Source of the DNA: an uncultured Pelagibacteraceae bacterium
GTDB lineage: Bacteria > Pseudomonadota > Alphaproteobacteria > Pelagibacterales > Pelagibacteraceae
Direction of reading: 5' to 3'
Length of the DNA: 38,921 bases
Assembly (NCBI GenBank): GCA_902604575.1
Contig: CACKZH010000006.1
Coordinates: forward strand, 1-38,921
The notes below the pieces were generated by a model. It searched no databases. It saw only the letters and a program-made list of their open reading frames with translations, and was not told the origin of the DNA. The position numbers and the translations under genes are program-made. Of the stretch, positions 1-8,712 are shown one piece after another; the stretch's first letter is position 1, and every line of letters begins with the position of its first letter.

Positions 1-995
1 ATTCTTTTGAGCATTTGAATTTCTATAATTCTTTAAAACATATGTCTTCAGTTCAAAATCTTGATTATATATGTATGGATGAAATTTTAATTAATTATGG
101 TAAGGAATTCTTAAATGAAGAAATAATTAAAAAAGCGAAGATAAATAATTATGATTTTGTTTTTTTTTTTATGTTTAAGGATGAAATATACAAAGATACA
201 TTGATATATCTTAAAAAAGAGATGGGAATTCCAACTATTGCCTGGATGGCTGATGATCATTGGAGATTTGAAACGTATAGCAAATATTGGGCTGATTTTT
301 TTACATTAGTTGTAACAACTGATGATGCATCTTTGGTGAAATATAAAAAAAATAAAATTGAAAATGTAATCTTATCTCAATGGGGATGTAATCATTTTGA
401 CTACAAACCAACAAAAAAAAATAATTCATTTGATGTTACCTTTGTAGGTATGGCACATGGAAATAGAAAGAAAAAGATAGATTATCTAAAAAAAACTCAT
501 GAAATTATATGCTGGGGAAATGGGTGGAAAAATAAAAAATTACCTTTTGATAAAATGGTTGATGTTTATTCGAATTCAAAAATAAATCTTAATTTTAGTG
601 AAAGTTCTTACCAAAGAAATTTTAAAACATTTATAAAAATATTCATTTCAAAAACATCAGATGGAAATTTTAGTCCAAATAGATTAAATTTAATTTTTAA
701 AAATTTTAAATTTTTTTTTAGAAAAATAAAAAATCAGATTAAAGGTAGAGTATTTGAAGTACCTGCTTGTGCAGGTTTCTTGATAACGGAAAATTGTGAA
801 AATTTAGAAAGATATTTCGAAATTGATAAAGAGATTGTAGTTTTTAATTCTATGGAGGAGGCAAAAGATAAAATTAATTTTTATAAAAAAAATATTTCAG
901 AGAGCAAAAAAATTGCACAAAATGGTTATTTAAGAGTAATTAAAGATCATACATACGAACAAAGATTTTTAAATATTTTTAAAATATTGAAATGA
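1..995 (+). CDS. CgeB-like glycosyltransferase, 5' end outside window
   Basis: Probable glycosyltransferase of the CgeB / Glyco_trans_1_2 type, acting in the cytoplasm on a nucleotide-sugar donor to build a surface glycan. The frame is open to the left edge, and the codons before the first TTG (Ser-Phe-Glu-His) continue a family-like pattern SFEHLNFYNSLK, so the true start lies upstream. Counting from the TTG at 15, WMADDHWRFE (77-86) is the family's N-domain motif. The C-terminal domain has RVFEVPACAGF (245-255) and HTYEQRF (312-318), the usual nucleotide-sugar-binding end of this family. The next gene overlaps by 4 bp. There is a run of 11 T at 160-170 inside the frame. The family call is fairly secure; the sugar is unknown. 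Confidence 0.8.
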   Translation, partial: SFEHLNFYNSLKHMSSVQNLDYICMDEILINYGKEFLNEEIIKKAKINNYDFVFFFMFKDEIYKDTLIYLKKEMGIPTIAWMADDHWRFETYSKYWADFFTLVVTTDDASLVKYKKNKIENVILSQWGCNHFDYKPTKKNNSFDVTFVGMAHGNRKKKIDYLKKTHEIICWGNGWKNKKLPFDKMVDVYSNSKINLNFSESSYQRNFKTFIKIFISKTSDGNFSPNRLNLIFKNFKFFFRKIKNQIKGRVFEVPACAGFLITENCENLERYFEIDKEIVVFNSMEEAKDKINFYKKNISESKKIAQNGYLRVIKDHTYEQRFLNIFKILK

Positions 996-1804
996 TTAAA
1001 AAATATTTTAGTGTAATTTTGCCGATTTATATTAATGATAAATATAATATTTTCAAAAAATCTTTTAATAGTATACTTAATCAATCACTTAAACCTAAAG
1101 AGATAATTATTTTATTAGATGGTCCTGTAGATATAAAAATAAAAAATTATTTAGAAAATAAAAAAAAAAACAAACCTTTAATTAAGATTTTTAATTTTAA
1201 AAAAAATCGAGGTCTTGGGTATATTTTAAATTTTGGAGTAAAAAAATGTAAATATGATTATATAGCTAGATGTGATGCAGATGATTTTTCTAGAAAAGAT
1301 CGCTTTGAAAAACAAATGAAATATCTTGCCAATAATCCAAAAATTGATGTTTTAGGAACAAATATTTATGAGATTAATAAAAATAAAATTATTTCTAAAA
1401 AAAAAATGAAATTGAATCATAAAGATATTTCAAAACAAATTTTTTTTAGGAATCCTATTAATCATTCTACAGTTTTTTTTAAAAAAAAAAAATTGATCCA
1501 AAGTGGCAATTATAAAAAAATGTTTTATTTTGAAGATTATTATATGTGGTTCAGAATGATTAAAAAAGGATATTACTTTAATAATATGCCTGATTATTTA
1601 GTTTCTATGAATGTAGATTCTAATTATTTTGATCGAAGAACTGGATTAAGATATTTTGGTTATTATGTGACTTTCTTAAAAATGCTATATAAAAAAAAAA
1701 TGATTAATTTTTTTACATTATTTATTTGTTTTTTAATTAGAGCACCAATTGTAATAATTAATACTAAAATTTTAAGGCTGATATATAAAAAAATATTAAG
1801 ATAA
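992..1804 (+). CDS. Family 2 glycosyltransferase (AmsE-like)
   Basis: Inverting GT-A glycosyltransferase, presumably adding one sugar to a lipid-linked oligosaccharide at the inner face of the membrane. It opens with the beta-strand SVILPIYIND, has NRGLGYILNFGV (72-83), then the metal/nucleotide motif DADD (95-98) and an acceptor-side EDYYMWFRM. The C-terminus (MINFFTLFICFLIRAPIVII) is hydrophobic and could hold the protein at the membrane. The start overlaps the previous stop (ATGA), so the two are translationally coupled. T8 followed by A12 (1473-1492) lies in the frame and is a likely polymerase slippage site. Donor and acceptor cannot be read from the sequence. Confidence 0.85.
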   Translation: MIKKYFSVILPIYINDKYNIFKKSFNSILNQSLKPKEIIILLDGPVDIKIKNYLENKKKNKPLIKIFNFKKNRGLGYILNFGVKKCKYDYIARCDADDFSRKDRFEKQMKYLANNPKIDVLGTNIYEINKNKIISKKKMKLNHKDISKQIFFRNPINHSTVFFKKKKLIQSGNYKKMFYFEDYYMWFRMIKKGYYFNNMPDYLVSMNVDSNYFDRRTGLRYFGYYVTFLKMLYKKKMINFFTLFICFLIRAPIVIINTKILRLIYKKILR

Positions 1805-1834
1805 AATAACTGCTCTTATAAATATTTTAGCTTA

Positions 1835-2773
1835 TTATAGTAAAGTTTTGACAATTTTATCTTTTATTCTTTGCAACAACGTACTTTGAAATATTTTTCG
1901 AATATCCTCATTAATCTTATAATTAATTTTTAATTTAGGAAAATTTTTAATTTTATAATTTTTTCCAAAATTATCATTTAAATTTCCTTCAAATTTATTA
2001 TGTGTGCCTGAATTATCTAAACCTATATTATAAACCATAGATTTATTTGGACAGACACAATATAAATTCTTTAAAGCACAATTTAGATCAAAAATAATTG
2101 ACCATGAGTTAATTTTATTTTCAATTTGACTTCTTAAAATTTTTTTTAAATCACTTCCACCAATTTTGATTTTATTAACTAGAAATCTGTTGTAATATAC
2201 ATTATTAACAAATTTTTTAGACCATTTAAATTTTACCCATGTTTTCTTCCAAGTGCCCCAACCCCAACTAGAGTGTCTTGGTGATAAATATACTTCAGTC
2301 TTGTACTTTGGGTTTTTTTTAAAAAAACTATAAGCAGAAACACTTCCAATATTATTTTCATATTTATAAGTATTTAATGCATCTGTCATATATTGTAAGA
2401 AAAAAGGACTTAAAATAAGATCATCTTCTAGCACTATTATGCTTTGAATTTTTTTTAGACTAAAGGCGTAATTTATTCCATTAATAATCGATTTAGCCAA
2501 TCCGAAGTTTTTTTTTTTTATAATTATTTTTTTACTTTTAAAACCTCCAAAACTTTTTATCTCTTGAATAATTTTTTTTATTTTAATTTTGTCTAATAAA
2601 TTTTTTGGCCCATCACAAAAAAATATTATATCATAGTTTTTATATCCTTTATTTTTTTTTAATGAAAAAATAGTTTTTCTTAAATGATCAATTCTATTAT
2701 AAGTAAAAACTAAAATAGTTGGTTTTTGGATTATTTTATTACGTTTATCCATTTTTTTGAAATATTTTGCCAA
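1835..2773 (-). CDS. GT-A fold glycosyltransferase (GNT-I-like)
   Basis: Probable GT-A sugar transferase. TILVFTYNRIDHLRKTI (19-35) is the typical first strand and helix, FFCDGP (51-56) follows, and LEDDLILSPFFLQYM (115-129) carries the acidic EDD metal motif in the context seen in GNT-I-like and bacterial sugar transferases. The Trp-rich stretch SSWGWGTWKKTW (168-179) resembles the acceptor-loop motif of such enzymes. It overlaps the upstream gene by 43 bp if the first ATG is used; an in-frame ATG at residue 8 (2752) would shorten the overlap to 22 bp, and I cannot decide between them. The 12-T run at 2508-2519 lies within the gene. Confidence 0.78.
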   Translation of the reverse strand: MAKYFKKMDKRNKIIQKPTILVFTYNRIDHLRKTIFSLKKNKGYKNYDIIFFCDGPKNLLDKIKIKKIIQEIKSFGGFKSKKIIIKKKNFGLAKSIINGINYAFSLKKIQSIIVLEDDLILSPFFLQYMTDALNTYKYENNIGSVSAYSFFKKNPKYKTEVYLSPRHSSWGWGTWKKTWVKFKWSKKFVNNVYYNRFLVNKIKIGGSDLKKILRSQIENKINSWSIIFDLNCALKNLYCVCPNKSMVYNIGLDNSGTHNKFEGNLNDNFGKNYKIKNFPKLKINYKINEDIRKIFQSTLLQRIKDKIVKTLL

Positions 2774-3885
2774 TCAAACTGTTTTATTTTTTTATTTAAA
2801 TATTTGTTAGGTTGTTTCAGAGATTTTTCAAATTGCTTGACTAAACTTGAATAATTATTTTTTTTAAAAAATAAAATTTGATATTTTTTTCTTTCAAGGT
2901 TTGGCTCAGTATCACTTGCAATAACTTTAGATCCTGAAGCCAAAGCTTCAAGCAGAGTAAGACTGCTAGACTCATACAATGCAGGAGAAATTGTGGCTAT
3001 GCAATTTTTATAATATTTGATTAATAAATTTTTTGAAATAACACCTAAATAAAAACATTTTTTGGTTTGCTTTATTTGTTTAATAATATCATTTGAATTT
3101 TCAAATCTCTTTCCACAAATTACTAAACTAAACTTGTTATTAAATTTTTTATTAAATATATCAAAAGATTTAATTACTAACTTATGATTTTTGTGTTTCC
3201 ATAGTTGTGCTGGAAAAAAGAAAAAATTTTTAAATTTTATTTTTTTTGATTTAATTTTTTTTTCAAATCTTTTAATATCAACTCCTTCTTCAATCACATA
3301 AATTTTTTTTTTTTTTAGGTTAAATTTTTTTTTAATATCTTTTTTAATAAAATTTGAGGAGCATATTAATTCATTACTGTATTTAAGTGAGTTAAAGTAA
3401 GTATATTTTCTTCGAAGATTTTCTAAATTTGAAAAAAATTTAGGAAAGTGCAAATGTTGAATATCTTGAATATTTAAAAAAGTTTTAATCTTTAAGTTAT
3501 ATGATGGTAAAAGAACATTTGGAGCAAATAGAATATCAGAATTTTTATTTATTTTTTCTGTAAGTCTCCTGTTTATAAAATTTCTTAAATAATAATCAAA
3601 GGTGTATTTATAATTTCCAGAAAAGATTGATATTATGGGTAATATTCTATTATAAAATTTTAATACTATAAATTCAATTAAATTATAATCAAATGTAATG
3701 AATTTCACTTTTTTTGATTTTATAAATTTTCTTTTTTTAAAATATTCATTAGTTAAATAAATTTGATAAGAAAACTTTGATTTTTGGCTTATCAAACCTT
3801 TAATAAGTCCATTCGAATAAGTATCTGATCCACCAAAATAATCTGGATTAAGAGTTGTAATATCAATCCCTATATTTTTTAACAT
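2731..3885 (-). CDS. Family 4 (group 1) glycosyltransferase
   Basis: Retaining GT-B glycosyltransferase. The N-domain has GGSDTYSNGL (18-27), the usual glycine-rich acceptor loop after the first strand. The C-domain has FFFPAQLWKHKNH and the E-x7-E motif E305-SSSLTLL-E313 followed by ASGSKVIASD, which binds the nucleotide-sugar. The length of 384 residues is normal for GT4. It overlaps the preceding DegT gene by 23 bp and the following GT by 22-43 bp, so the three - strand genes are one unit. It contains the longest mononucleotide run in the window, 14 T on the + strand (3303-3316), which encodes lysines in a surface loop. Confidence 0.88.
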   Translation of the reverse strand: MLKNIGIDITTLNPDYFGGSDTYSNGLIKGLISQKSKFSYQIYLTNEYFKKRKFIKSKKVKFITFDYNLIEFIVLKFYNRILPIISIFSGNYKYTFDYYLRNFINRRLTEKINKNSDILFAPNVLLPSYNLKIKTFLNIQDIQHLHFPKFFSNLENLRRKYTYFNSLKYSNELICSSNFIKKDIKKKFNLKKKKIYVIEEGVDIKRFEKKIKSKKIKFKNFFFFPAQLWKHKNHKLVIKSFDIFNKKFNNKFSLVICGKRFENSNDIIKQIKQTKKCFYLGVISKNLLIKYYKNCIATISPALYESSSLTLLEALASGSKVIASDTEPNLERKKYQILFFKKNNYSSLVKQFEKSLKQPNKYLNKKIKQFDWQNISKKWINVIK

Positions 3886-4978
3886 AGAACTTTTTAATAT
3901 TTAGAATTATTTTGTCTAAATCTTCTTTAGTTAAATCAAAAGATGAAGGTAAAGAAATTAAATTATCAAATATTTTTTTTGAAATTTTAAAATCACCATC
4001 TAAATTTTTGATTTGTTTGTTTTTTTTAAAACATGGTTGAAGATTTAAGGGATAAAAACACTCTCTGGTTTGAATTTTTTTGTAAGATAAATATTTAATT
4101 AACTTAATTTTGTCTTTTGTAAAAATATTGGTAAACCAATGTACTTGTAGACAATTTTTAGAAGAATCTTTGAAAATTATCTGATTTATATTTTTCAAAT
4201 TTTTTTTATAATATTCGTAAATATATTTCTTCTTTTTAATTATTTTGTCTAATTTTTTAAGCTGGACATTTCCTATTGCTGCTTGCATCTCCGTAAACAT
4301 AAAATTAAATCCAATAGAATCATGTTTAAAAACTCCTTTTTTTGACCTTCCATGATTTTTAAATTTATAGAGCTTTTTATGGAAACTCTGTCTTTTTGTA
4401 ATCACAGCTCCACCTTCACCAGTAGTAATTATTTTGTTACCATAAAATGAAATACCTCCAAAATCACCAATCGTTCCTAAAAATTTATTTTTATATTTAG
4501 ACCCAATAGATTGCGCAGCATCTTCAATAATAAGTATTTTTTTTTTTTTACAAATTTTTTTTAATTCATCCATATCACAGCAATTTCCATATAAATGAAC
4601 AGGAATAATGACTTTTGTTTTTTTAGTAATACATTTTGTTAGTTTTTTTAGGTCTAAACAGAGGCTGTTTTCATCTATTTCACACAATACTGGTCTAAGA
4701 CCAGCCATAATAACTGAATTGATTGTAGCTATAAAAGTTAAATTAGGAACAATCACCTCATCATCACCCTTCAAATTAAGTATTTTTAAACAAGCGTATA
4801 AACCACAGGTCCAGTTTGAATATGAATTTACAAATTTTGCTTTGATTTTATTTCTAATATTTTTTTCAAATTTTAATGTTTCTTTGTTTTCAGTGAGATA
4901 AGTTTTTTGTACTATTTTATATATATTTTTTGACTCTTGATTATTTAACCAAGGTGTAATTTGATTTATTTGAGACAT
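3863..4978 (-). CDS. DegT/DnrJ/EryC1 PLP-dependent sugar aminotransferase
   Basis: PLP-dependent aminotransferase that probably converts a keto nucleotide-sugar to an amino-sugar for the surface polysaccharide. The fold-type I hallmarks are in order: NLTFIATINSVIMAGLRPVL (79-98), the cofactor aspartate in IEDAAQSIGS (D153), and SFYGNKIITTGEGG (177-190) with the Schiff-base lysine K182. Length (371) is normal. The segment that usually reads SNGTAAL is altered here to NSYSNWTCGL, which may shape the active site. Product position (C3 or C4) cannot be decided. It sits between GmhA-like and GT4 genes, with a 13-T run (4537-4549). Confidence 0.88.
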   Translation of the reverse strand: MSQINQITPWLNNQESKNIYKIVQKTYLTENKETLKFEKNIRNKIKAKFVNSYSNWTCGLYACLKILNLKGDDEVIVPNLTFIATINSVIMAGLRPVLCEIDENSLCLDLKKLTKCITKKTKVIIPVHLYGNCCDMDELKKICKKKKILIIEDAAQSIGSKYKNKFLGTIGDFGGISFYGNKIITTGEGGAVITKRQSFHKKLYKFKNHGRSKKGVFKHDSIGFNFMFTEMQAAIGNVQLKKLDKIIKKKKYIYEYYKKNLKNINQIIFKDSSKNCLQVHWFTNIFTKDKIKLIKYLSYKKIQTRECFYPLNLQPCFKKNKQIKNLDGDFKISKKIFDNLISLPSSFDLTKEDLDKIILNIKKFYVKKYRD

Positions 4979-4995
4979 TTATAAATTCCTTTAAC

Positions 4996-5613
4996 TTAAA
5001 ATTTATATTTTTTTAATTCTTTAGTTGAGAGCATTTCACTTTTAATAAATTGAGAAATTATATTCATATAAGCGTGGTGTAAATTTTCAATAATACCATA
5101 ATTATTTGAATTTACGTGCAAGTTCAAATCACACATTTTCTTTGAGCGACCACCATCAAAACCTGTAAAAGATACAATTTTAATGGATTTTTTTTTAGCA
5201 AATTTGATAACTTGAATAATATTTTCAGAATTACCTGAAGAACTAATTGTAATTAAAATATCATTTTTCTTTCCTAGATATTCTAGTTGTTTCTGAAAAA
5301 CCAAGTTATAGGAAAAATCATTAGATATAGCAGTTATAAGGGCATTATTGCTACACAGGCTTATTATTTGAGGGTTAATTTTTTTTGTATCAGATAAAAT
5401 TTTTTTATGATCACACTCAAAGTGGTTTGCTATTGCAGCAGATCCACCATTACCGCAGACGAAAATATTATTTTTTTTTTTGTAATTTTTTTTTAAAAAA
5501 TTGGTAATTTTTTTTAGATTTACTCTTGCATTTTTGTCAAAAGACCTATTTAGCTCATTGAAATAGTCATTAAAATAATTTTCAATTTTTTTGTATTTTA
5601 TCTTCTTAAGCAT
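4996..5613 (-). CDS. gmhA: SIS-domain phosphosugar isomerase, GmhA-like
   Basis: Probable sedoheptulose-7-phosphate isomerase, the first step toward ADP- or GDP-heptose, or a related phosphosugar isomerase. It has one SIS domain: FVCGNGGSAAIANHF (51-65) and TISSSGNSENI bind the sugar phosphate, and ENLHHAYMN near the C-terminus resembles the catalytic helix of GmhA. The length (205) fits GmhA. No other heptose gene (hldE, gmhB, hddA) is visible here, so the pathway must be completed elsewhere or the substrate differs. It leads the - strand unit that continues into DegT and GT4. The symbol is by resemblance only. A 10-bp palindrome just upstream may hold its promoter. Confidence 0.78.
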   Translation of the reverse strand: MLKKIKYKKIENYFNDYFNELNRSFDKNARVNLKKITNFLKKNYKKKNNIFVCGNGGSAAIANHFECDHKKILSDTKKINPQIISLCSNNALITAISNDFSYNLVFQKQLEYLGKKNDILITISSSGNSENIIQVIKFAKKKSIKIVSFTGFDGGRSKKMCDLNLHVNSNNYGIIENLHHAYMNIISQFIKSEMLSTKELKKYKF

Positions 5614-5621
5614 ATTTTTTA

Positions 5622-5631
5622 TAGTATACTA
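5622..5631. promoter_or_regulatory. Palindromic candidate bidirectional -10 element
   Basis: The 61-bp gap between the divergent gmhA-like (-) and family 2 GT (+) genes holds the perfect 10-base palindrome TAGTATACTA. It contains TATACT, five of six matches to the sigma-70 -10 hexamer, on each strand (+ at 5625-5630; - at 5628-5623). On the - strand this would start transcription only a few bases before the gmhA-like ATG. No convincing -35 is seen for either direction. Confidence 0.3.
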
Positions 5632-5674
5632 AATTTTTATTCTTAATACTTATTTTTTAATATATAAAGCTTAA

Positions 5675-6355
5675 ATGATTAAATATGGAGATAAAATTTC
5701 ACTCACAATGATTACTTTAAATGAGGAGCTCTCAGTAAAAAAAGTAATAGACGATATAAGAAAAATTGATGAAAGAATTGAAATTAATATTGTTGATAGT
5801 AGTACGGATAAAACACCAGAAATAGCCAAATCTTTAGGAGCAAAAGTTTACAGACAATACCCACCCTCTGGATATGGGCCTGCGATGGATTATGCTTTAA
5901 AATGTTCTAATAGAGATTTAATAATAACTGTTGATTGTGATGATACATATCCACTTGACCAAATAGATTATTTTTCAAAACTAATTTTTGAGGAAAATTA
6001 CGACGTTGTAGATGGCAACAGATTGCCAAAAAAACCTGAATTTATGCCTTTTATAAATTATTTTGCAAATTATGGTTTTGCATTAATAGCAACCGCACTT
6101 TTTTTTGTCAGGATAAAAGATTTACATAGTGGAATGAGAGCGTATAGAAGAAGTATATTAAAGAATTTACCATACAAAGTAGAAGGCGTCTCTCTTCCTG
6201 TTGAATTAATTTTATGGCCAATTAGATTAGGTCTGAGAGTTAAATTTGTAGACATTATTTATAACGAAAGAATAGGCCAAAGCAAATTAGAGCCCTTGAA
6301 GGCTGCTTGGTGGACAGTTCTTAGAATTATTAGAGCTAGATTTTTAAGATATTAA
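5675..6355 (+). CDS. Dolichol-phosphate-mannose-synthase-like family 2 glycosyltransferase
   Basis: GT-A enzyme of the DPM1/undecaprenyl-phosphate sugar transferase group. KISLTMITLNEELSVKKVI (7-25), INIVDSSTDKTPEIA (38-52), GYGPAMDYAL (66-75) and the DCDD metal motif (87-90) follow the family order, as does the HSGMRAYRR segment. Such enzymes charge a polyprenyl phosphate or a glycan with one sugar. At 226 residues it lacks C-terminal membrane spans, so it is a soluble or peripheral DPM1-type protein. Its polyprenyl product could feed the GT87-like membrane transferase at 13794-14981 (inference). It is convergent with the Wzy-like gene and overlaps its 3' end by 20 bp. It looks less A+T-rich than its neighbours. 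Confidence 0.85.
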   Translation: MIKYGDKISLTMITLNEELSVKKVIDDIRKIDERIEINIVDSSTDKTPEIAKSLGAKVYRQYPPSGYGPAMDYALKCSNRDLIITVDCDDTYPLDQIDYFSKLIFEENYDVVDGNRLPKKPEFMPFINYFANYGFALIATALFFVRIKDLHSGMRAYRRSILKNLPYKVEGVSLPVELILWPIRLGLRVKFVDIIYNERIGQSKLEPLKAAWWTVLRIIRARFLRY

Positions 6356-7532
6356 ATTTATTAATAAAATATGCTGCAATTGATAATATTAAGAGAATAA
6401 TTTGCAGTTTTATAAAAAAAGACAAACCATAAATTGCCGATCCCCTAACAATCATAAAGATACAGAATACGTTAGCAATTAAATAGAAATCTTTAAAATC
6501 ATAAAATTTTTCTAATAGTTTTCTAAAAAAATAAATAAAGATTAATAAAAAAATTATTTGAATAGGGTATGCCAAAATATCTAAAAGACCGTATTGCGCA
6601 AAACTTCTAAAATGTAGAATATGTTTATCATCAAATATATAGTAAGTTTTTGAATAATCGAAAAAAAGAAAATTTGAAGTTAAATTTTTTAATATTAGAT
6701 CATTAAAAAAACTTATTTGGTTCCATTCTATTTTACCATTTAAAAGCTTAATAATTTCATTGGACACCAAAGATACAGGTTCAAAAAATAAATTAAAAAA
6801 AAAATTGTGAAAAGTTTTGCTGCCTAATAAAATAAATCTATAAGAAATAATAAAAAAAATTATTAATAATAAATAAGGCAATAATTTTTTTTTTGAAACA
6901 ATCAATATACTTGTAAAAAGTATAAAAATATAAAATCTTGAAAGTGAAGTTATTTCTATTATAGAGACAAGAGTTATAAAAAATATTGGTAAAATTATTT
7001 TTTTATTTTTTAAACAAAAAATACTAAAGATTGAACCAACTACAAAATGTGTTTGGTTTTTTCCCTGAAAGAATCTATAAAATTTATCTCTATCTAAAAA
7101 AGGATTGTCCATTTGTGAAATGTTAATTTGTTTTTTGTAATAAGAAAAAAAATCGAATAAATCTCTTACAAGCAATAAAATACACAAAAAAACTACTAAT
7201 TGTGATATTAAGATTATGTGTTTTTCATTTACTTCATAATAACCTTTATTAATATTTTTTTTTTTTACCAAAAATTTTACCGATATAATTAAGAGAATTG
7301 TAAATAAAAAAATATTTAATAAAGTTATATAATGAAAATTTATTTCATTTATTACTGTTCGGATTTTTATTCTTGGTGTTAAGTGAGAGTTATCTGGATA
7401 AGGGGCAAGTAACATCTCTAAAAAATAATCGTTAAAACTTAGAGCATAAGGCAATAGTGCATAAAGAAAAAAAATACTAAAAAAAAATAAATAATATAAA
7501 TAGTAGTTATTTTTATAATTATTATCGAACAT
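6336..7532 (-). CDS. Polytopic membrane protein, probable Wzy-type polymerase
   Basis: Hydrophobic protein of 398 residues with roughly ten predicted membrane spans and a larger polar loop near residues 135-170. Between a Wzx-like gene and glycosyltransferases, the best guess is the O-antigen polymerase (Wzy), which joins repeat units on the periplasmic side. Wzy proteins share little sequence, so this rests on topology and context. Late features such as the loop with HILHFRSFAQYGLLDILAYP and its following span fit Wzy proteins. A second Wzy/WaaL-like gene exists at 12562-13797; one may polymerise and the other ligate. It overlaps the Wzx-like gene by 11 bp and contains a 12-T run (7255-7266). 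Confidence 0.6.
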   Translation of the reverse strand: MFDNNYKNNYYLYYLFFFSIFFLYALLPYALSFNDYFLEMLLAPYPDNSHLTPRIKIRTVINEINFHYITLLNIFLFTILLIISVKFLVKKKNINKGYYEVNEKHIILISQLVVFLCILLLVRDLFDFFSYYKKQINISQMDNPFLDRDKFYRFFQGKNQTHFVVGSIFSIFCLKNKKIILPIFFITLVSIIEITSLSRFYIFILFTSILIVSKKKLLPYLLLIIFFIISYRFILLGSKTFHNFFFNLFFEPVSLVSNEIIKLLNGKIEWNQISFFNDLILKNLTSNFLFFDYSKTYYIFDDKHILHFRSFAQYGLLDILAYPIQIIFLLIFIYFFRKLLEKFYDFKDFYLIANVFCIFMIVRGSAIYGLSFFIKLQIILLILSIAAYFINKFNILKI

Positions 7533-8652
7533 ACTTTTGGTAATTTAAGAATGACAAAATAAGTAGCACAATTTGAGCTAATAACATTACAAAAGACCAC
7601 ACAATTAAATATTTAAAGAAAAATAAAGATAAAACTATGAAAAATATTATAAATATGTTTATTTTAAAAAGAATTTTACTGAAATTATTAATAAACAAAG
7701 AATCTAAATAAAAACCATTATAAATATGTGTTATAATCGCTAAAGATAAAAAATTAAATATCAATATATTTATATAGTTTATTTCAAAGATGTAATTATT
7801 AAAAAAAACTAATTCATTTAAAATTACAAACATGAAATTCGACAATACTAGTAAAATAATTAATAACACAGTAAATCTATTTAACTGCTTAATGATTTCT
7901 TTAGATACTTTTTCGATTGAAATTAAGTTATTTCTAATAGGTTGAGTTAATAGATTTCCGACTATTTGAAATAAGGAAGCAAACTTAAAAATTAAAAAAT
8001 AAGTAATATAATCATTTCTAGATAAAAAACTTTCTCCTAAAATTTTATCAATTTGAAAAATAAGGGAACCAGACAATATGTAGAAGAAATCTTTAATATT
8101 AAAAGATTTATTGTTCGGTTGAAAAACTATTTGCAATTTCTTAAAAAAAAACAAAAATAATAATGAAAATAGAATATAAAAAATTAAAACTATCTTAAGT
8201 AAATCAAAAGTAAAAATAAAAATAAATAGACTTAAATTTTTAAAAATTGACGTTAAAAATAGAAATCTTGAATGATTTAAAGAATTATTTCTTTTTATGA
8301 ATGAAATAGCAAATAAGTTAAAACAAAACTCATAAATAACCGTTGAAATAAAAAAAATCGCTAAAAAGTAATTTTTTCTAAATATTAAATAAATAATAAC
8401 AATTAAAAGTAATATCGATATTAATTTAAGTGTATTTTTAGTAAAATTAATCTTAATTATATTATCTTCTAATTTAGATTTTATTGATGACGAATAAATT
8501 ATGGAAGCAAAAACTGTTGAGATTGATAGTATTAAAATATATTTCTCTAAGTTTTTCAATTCTAAAAAATTAGCAATAACAAGAAAAGAAATTGATCCTA
8601 TGAAAGAGAAGAAATAGTTTATATAAATTGTAATGTTTTTTTTATCTATCAT
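7522..8652 (-). CDS. Wzx-like polysaccharide flippase
   Basis: Integral membrane protein, 376 residues, with about ten to twelve hydrophobic segments in the regular alternation of MATE/MOP-type lipid-linked oligosaccharide flippases. The stretch around SGSLIFQIDKILGESFL and the following FKFASLFQIVGNLLTQPIR match the usual mid-protein pattern of Wzx (Q-x-D-K, then the span and p-x-r segment). It is somewhat shorter than typical Wzx (400-480). It is the first gene of a - strand pair with the Wzy-like gene, and starts 60 bp from the divergent SDR gene. The role inferred is moving the undecaprenyl-linked repeat unit across the inner membrane. Confidence 0.72.
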   Translation of the reverse strand: MIDKKNITIYINYFFSFIGSISFLVIANFLELKNLEKYILILSISTVFASIIYSSSIKSKLEDNIIKINFTKNTLKLISILLLIVIIYLIFRKNYFLAIFFISTVIYEFCFNLFAISFIKRNNSLNHSRFLFLTSIFKNLSLFIFIFTFDLLKIVLIFYILFSLLFLFFFKKLQIVFQPNNKSFNIKDFFYILSGSLIFQIDKILGESFLSRNDYITYFLIFKFASLFQIVGNLLTQPIRNNLISIEKVSKEIIKQLNRFTVLLIILLVLSNFMFVILNELVFFNNYIFEINYINILIFNFLSLAIITHIYNGFYLDSLFINNFSKILFKINIFIIFFIVLSLFFFKYLIVWSFVMLLAQIVLLILSFLNYQKYVR

Positions 8653-8712
8653 TAAATAAACTTTGTCATATATTTCACGAAATTATCTATTATAACCTCT
8701 TATTATATAAAT

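Noticed and set aside
4608-4901. 97-codon + strand frame opposite the DegT aminotransferase gene
   Set aside because: It is antisense to well-conserved motifs of the DegT gene, and its translation has no recognisable pattern.
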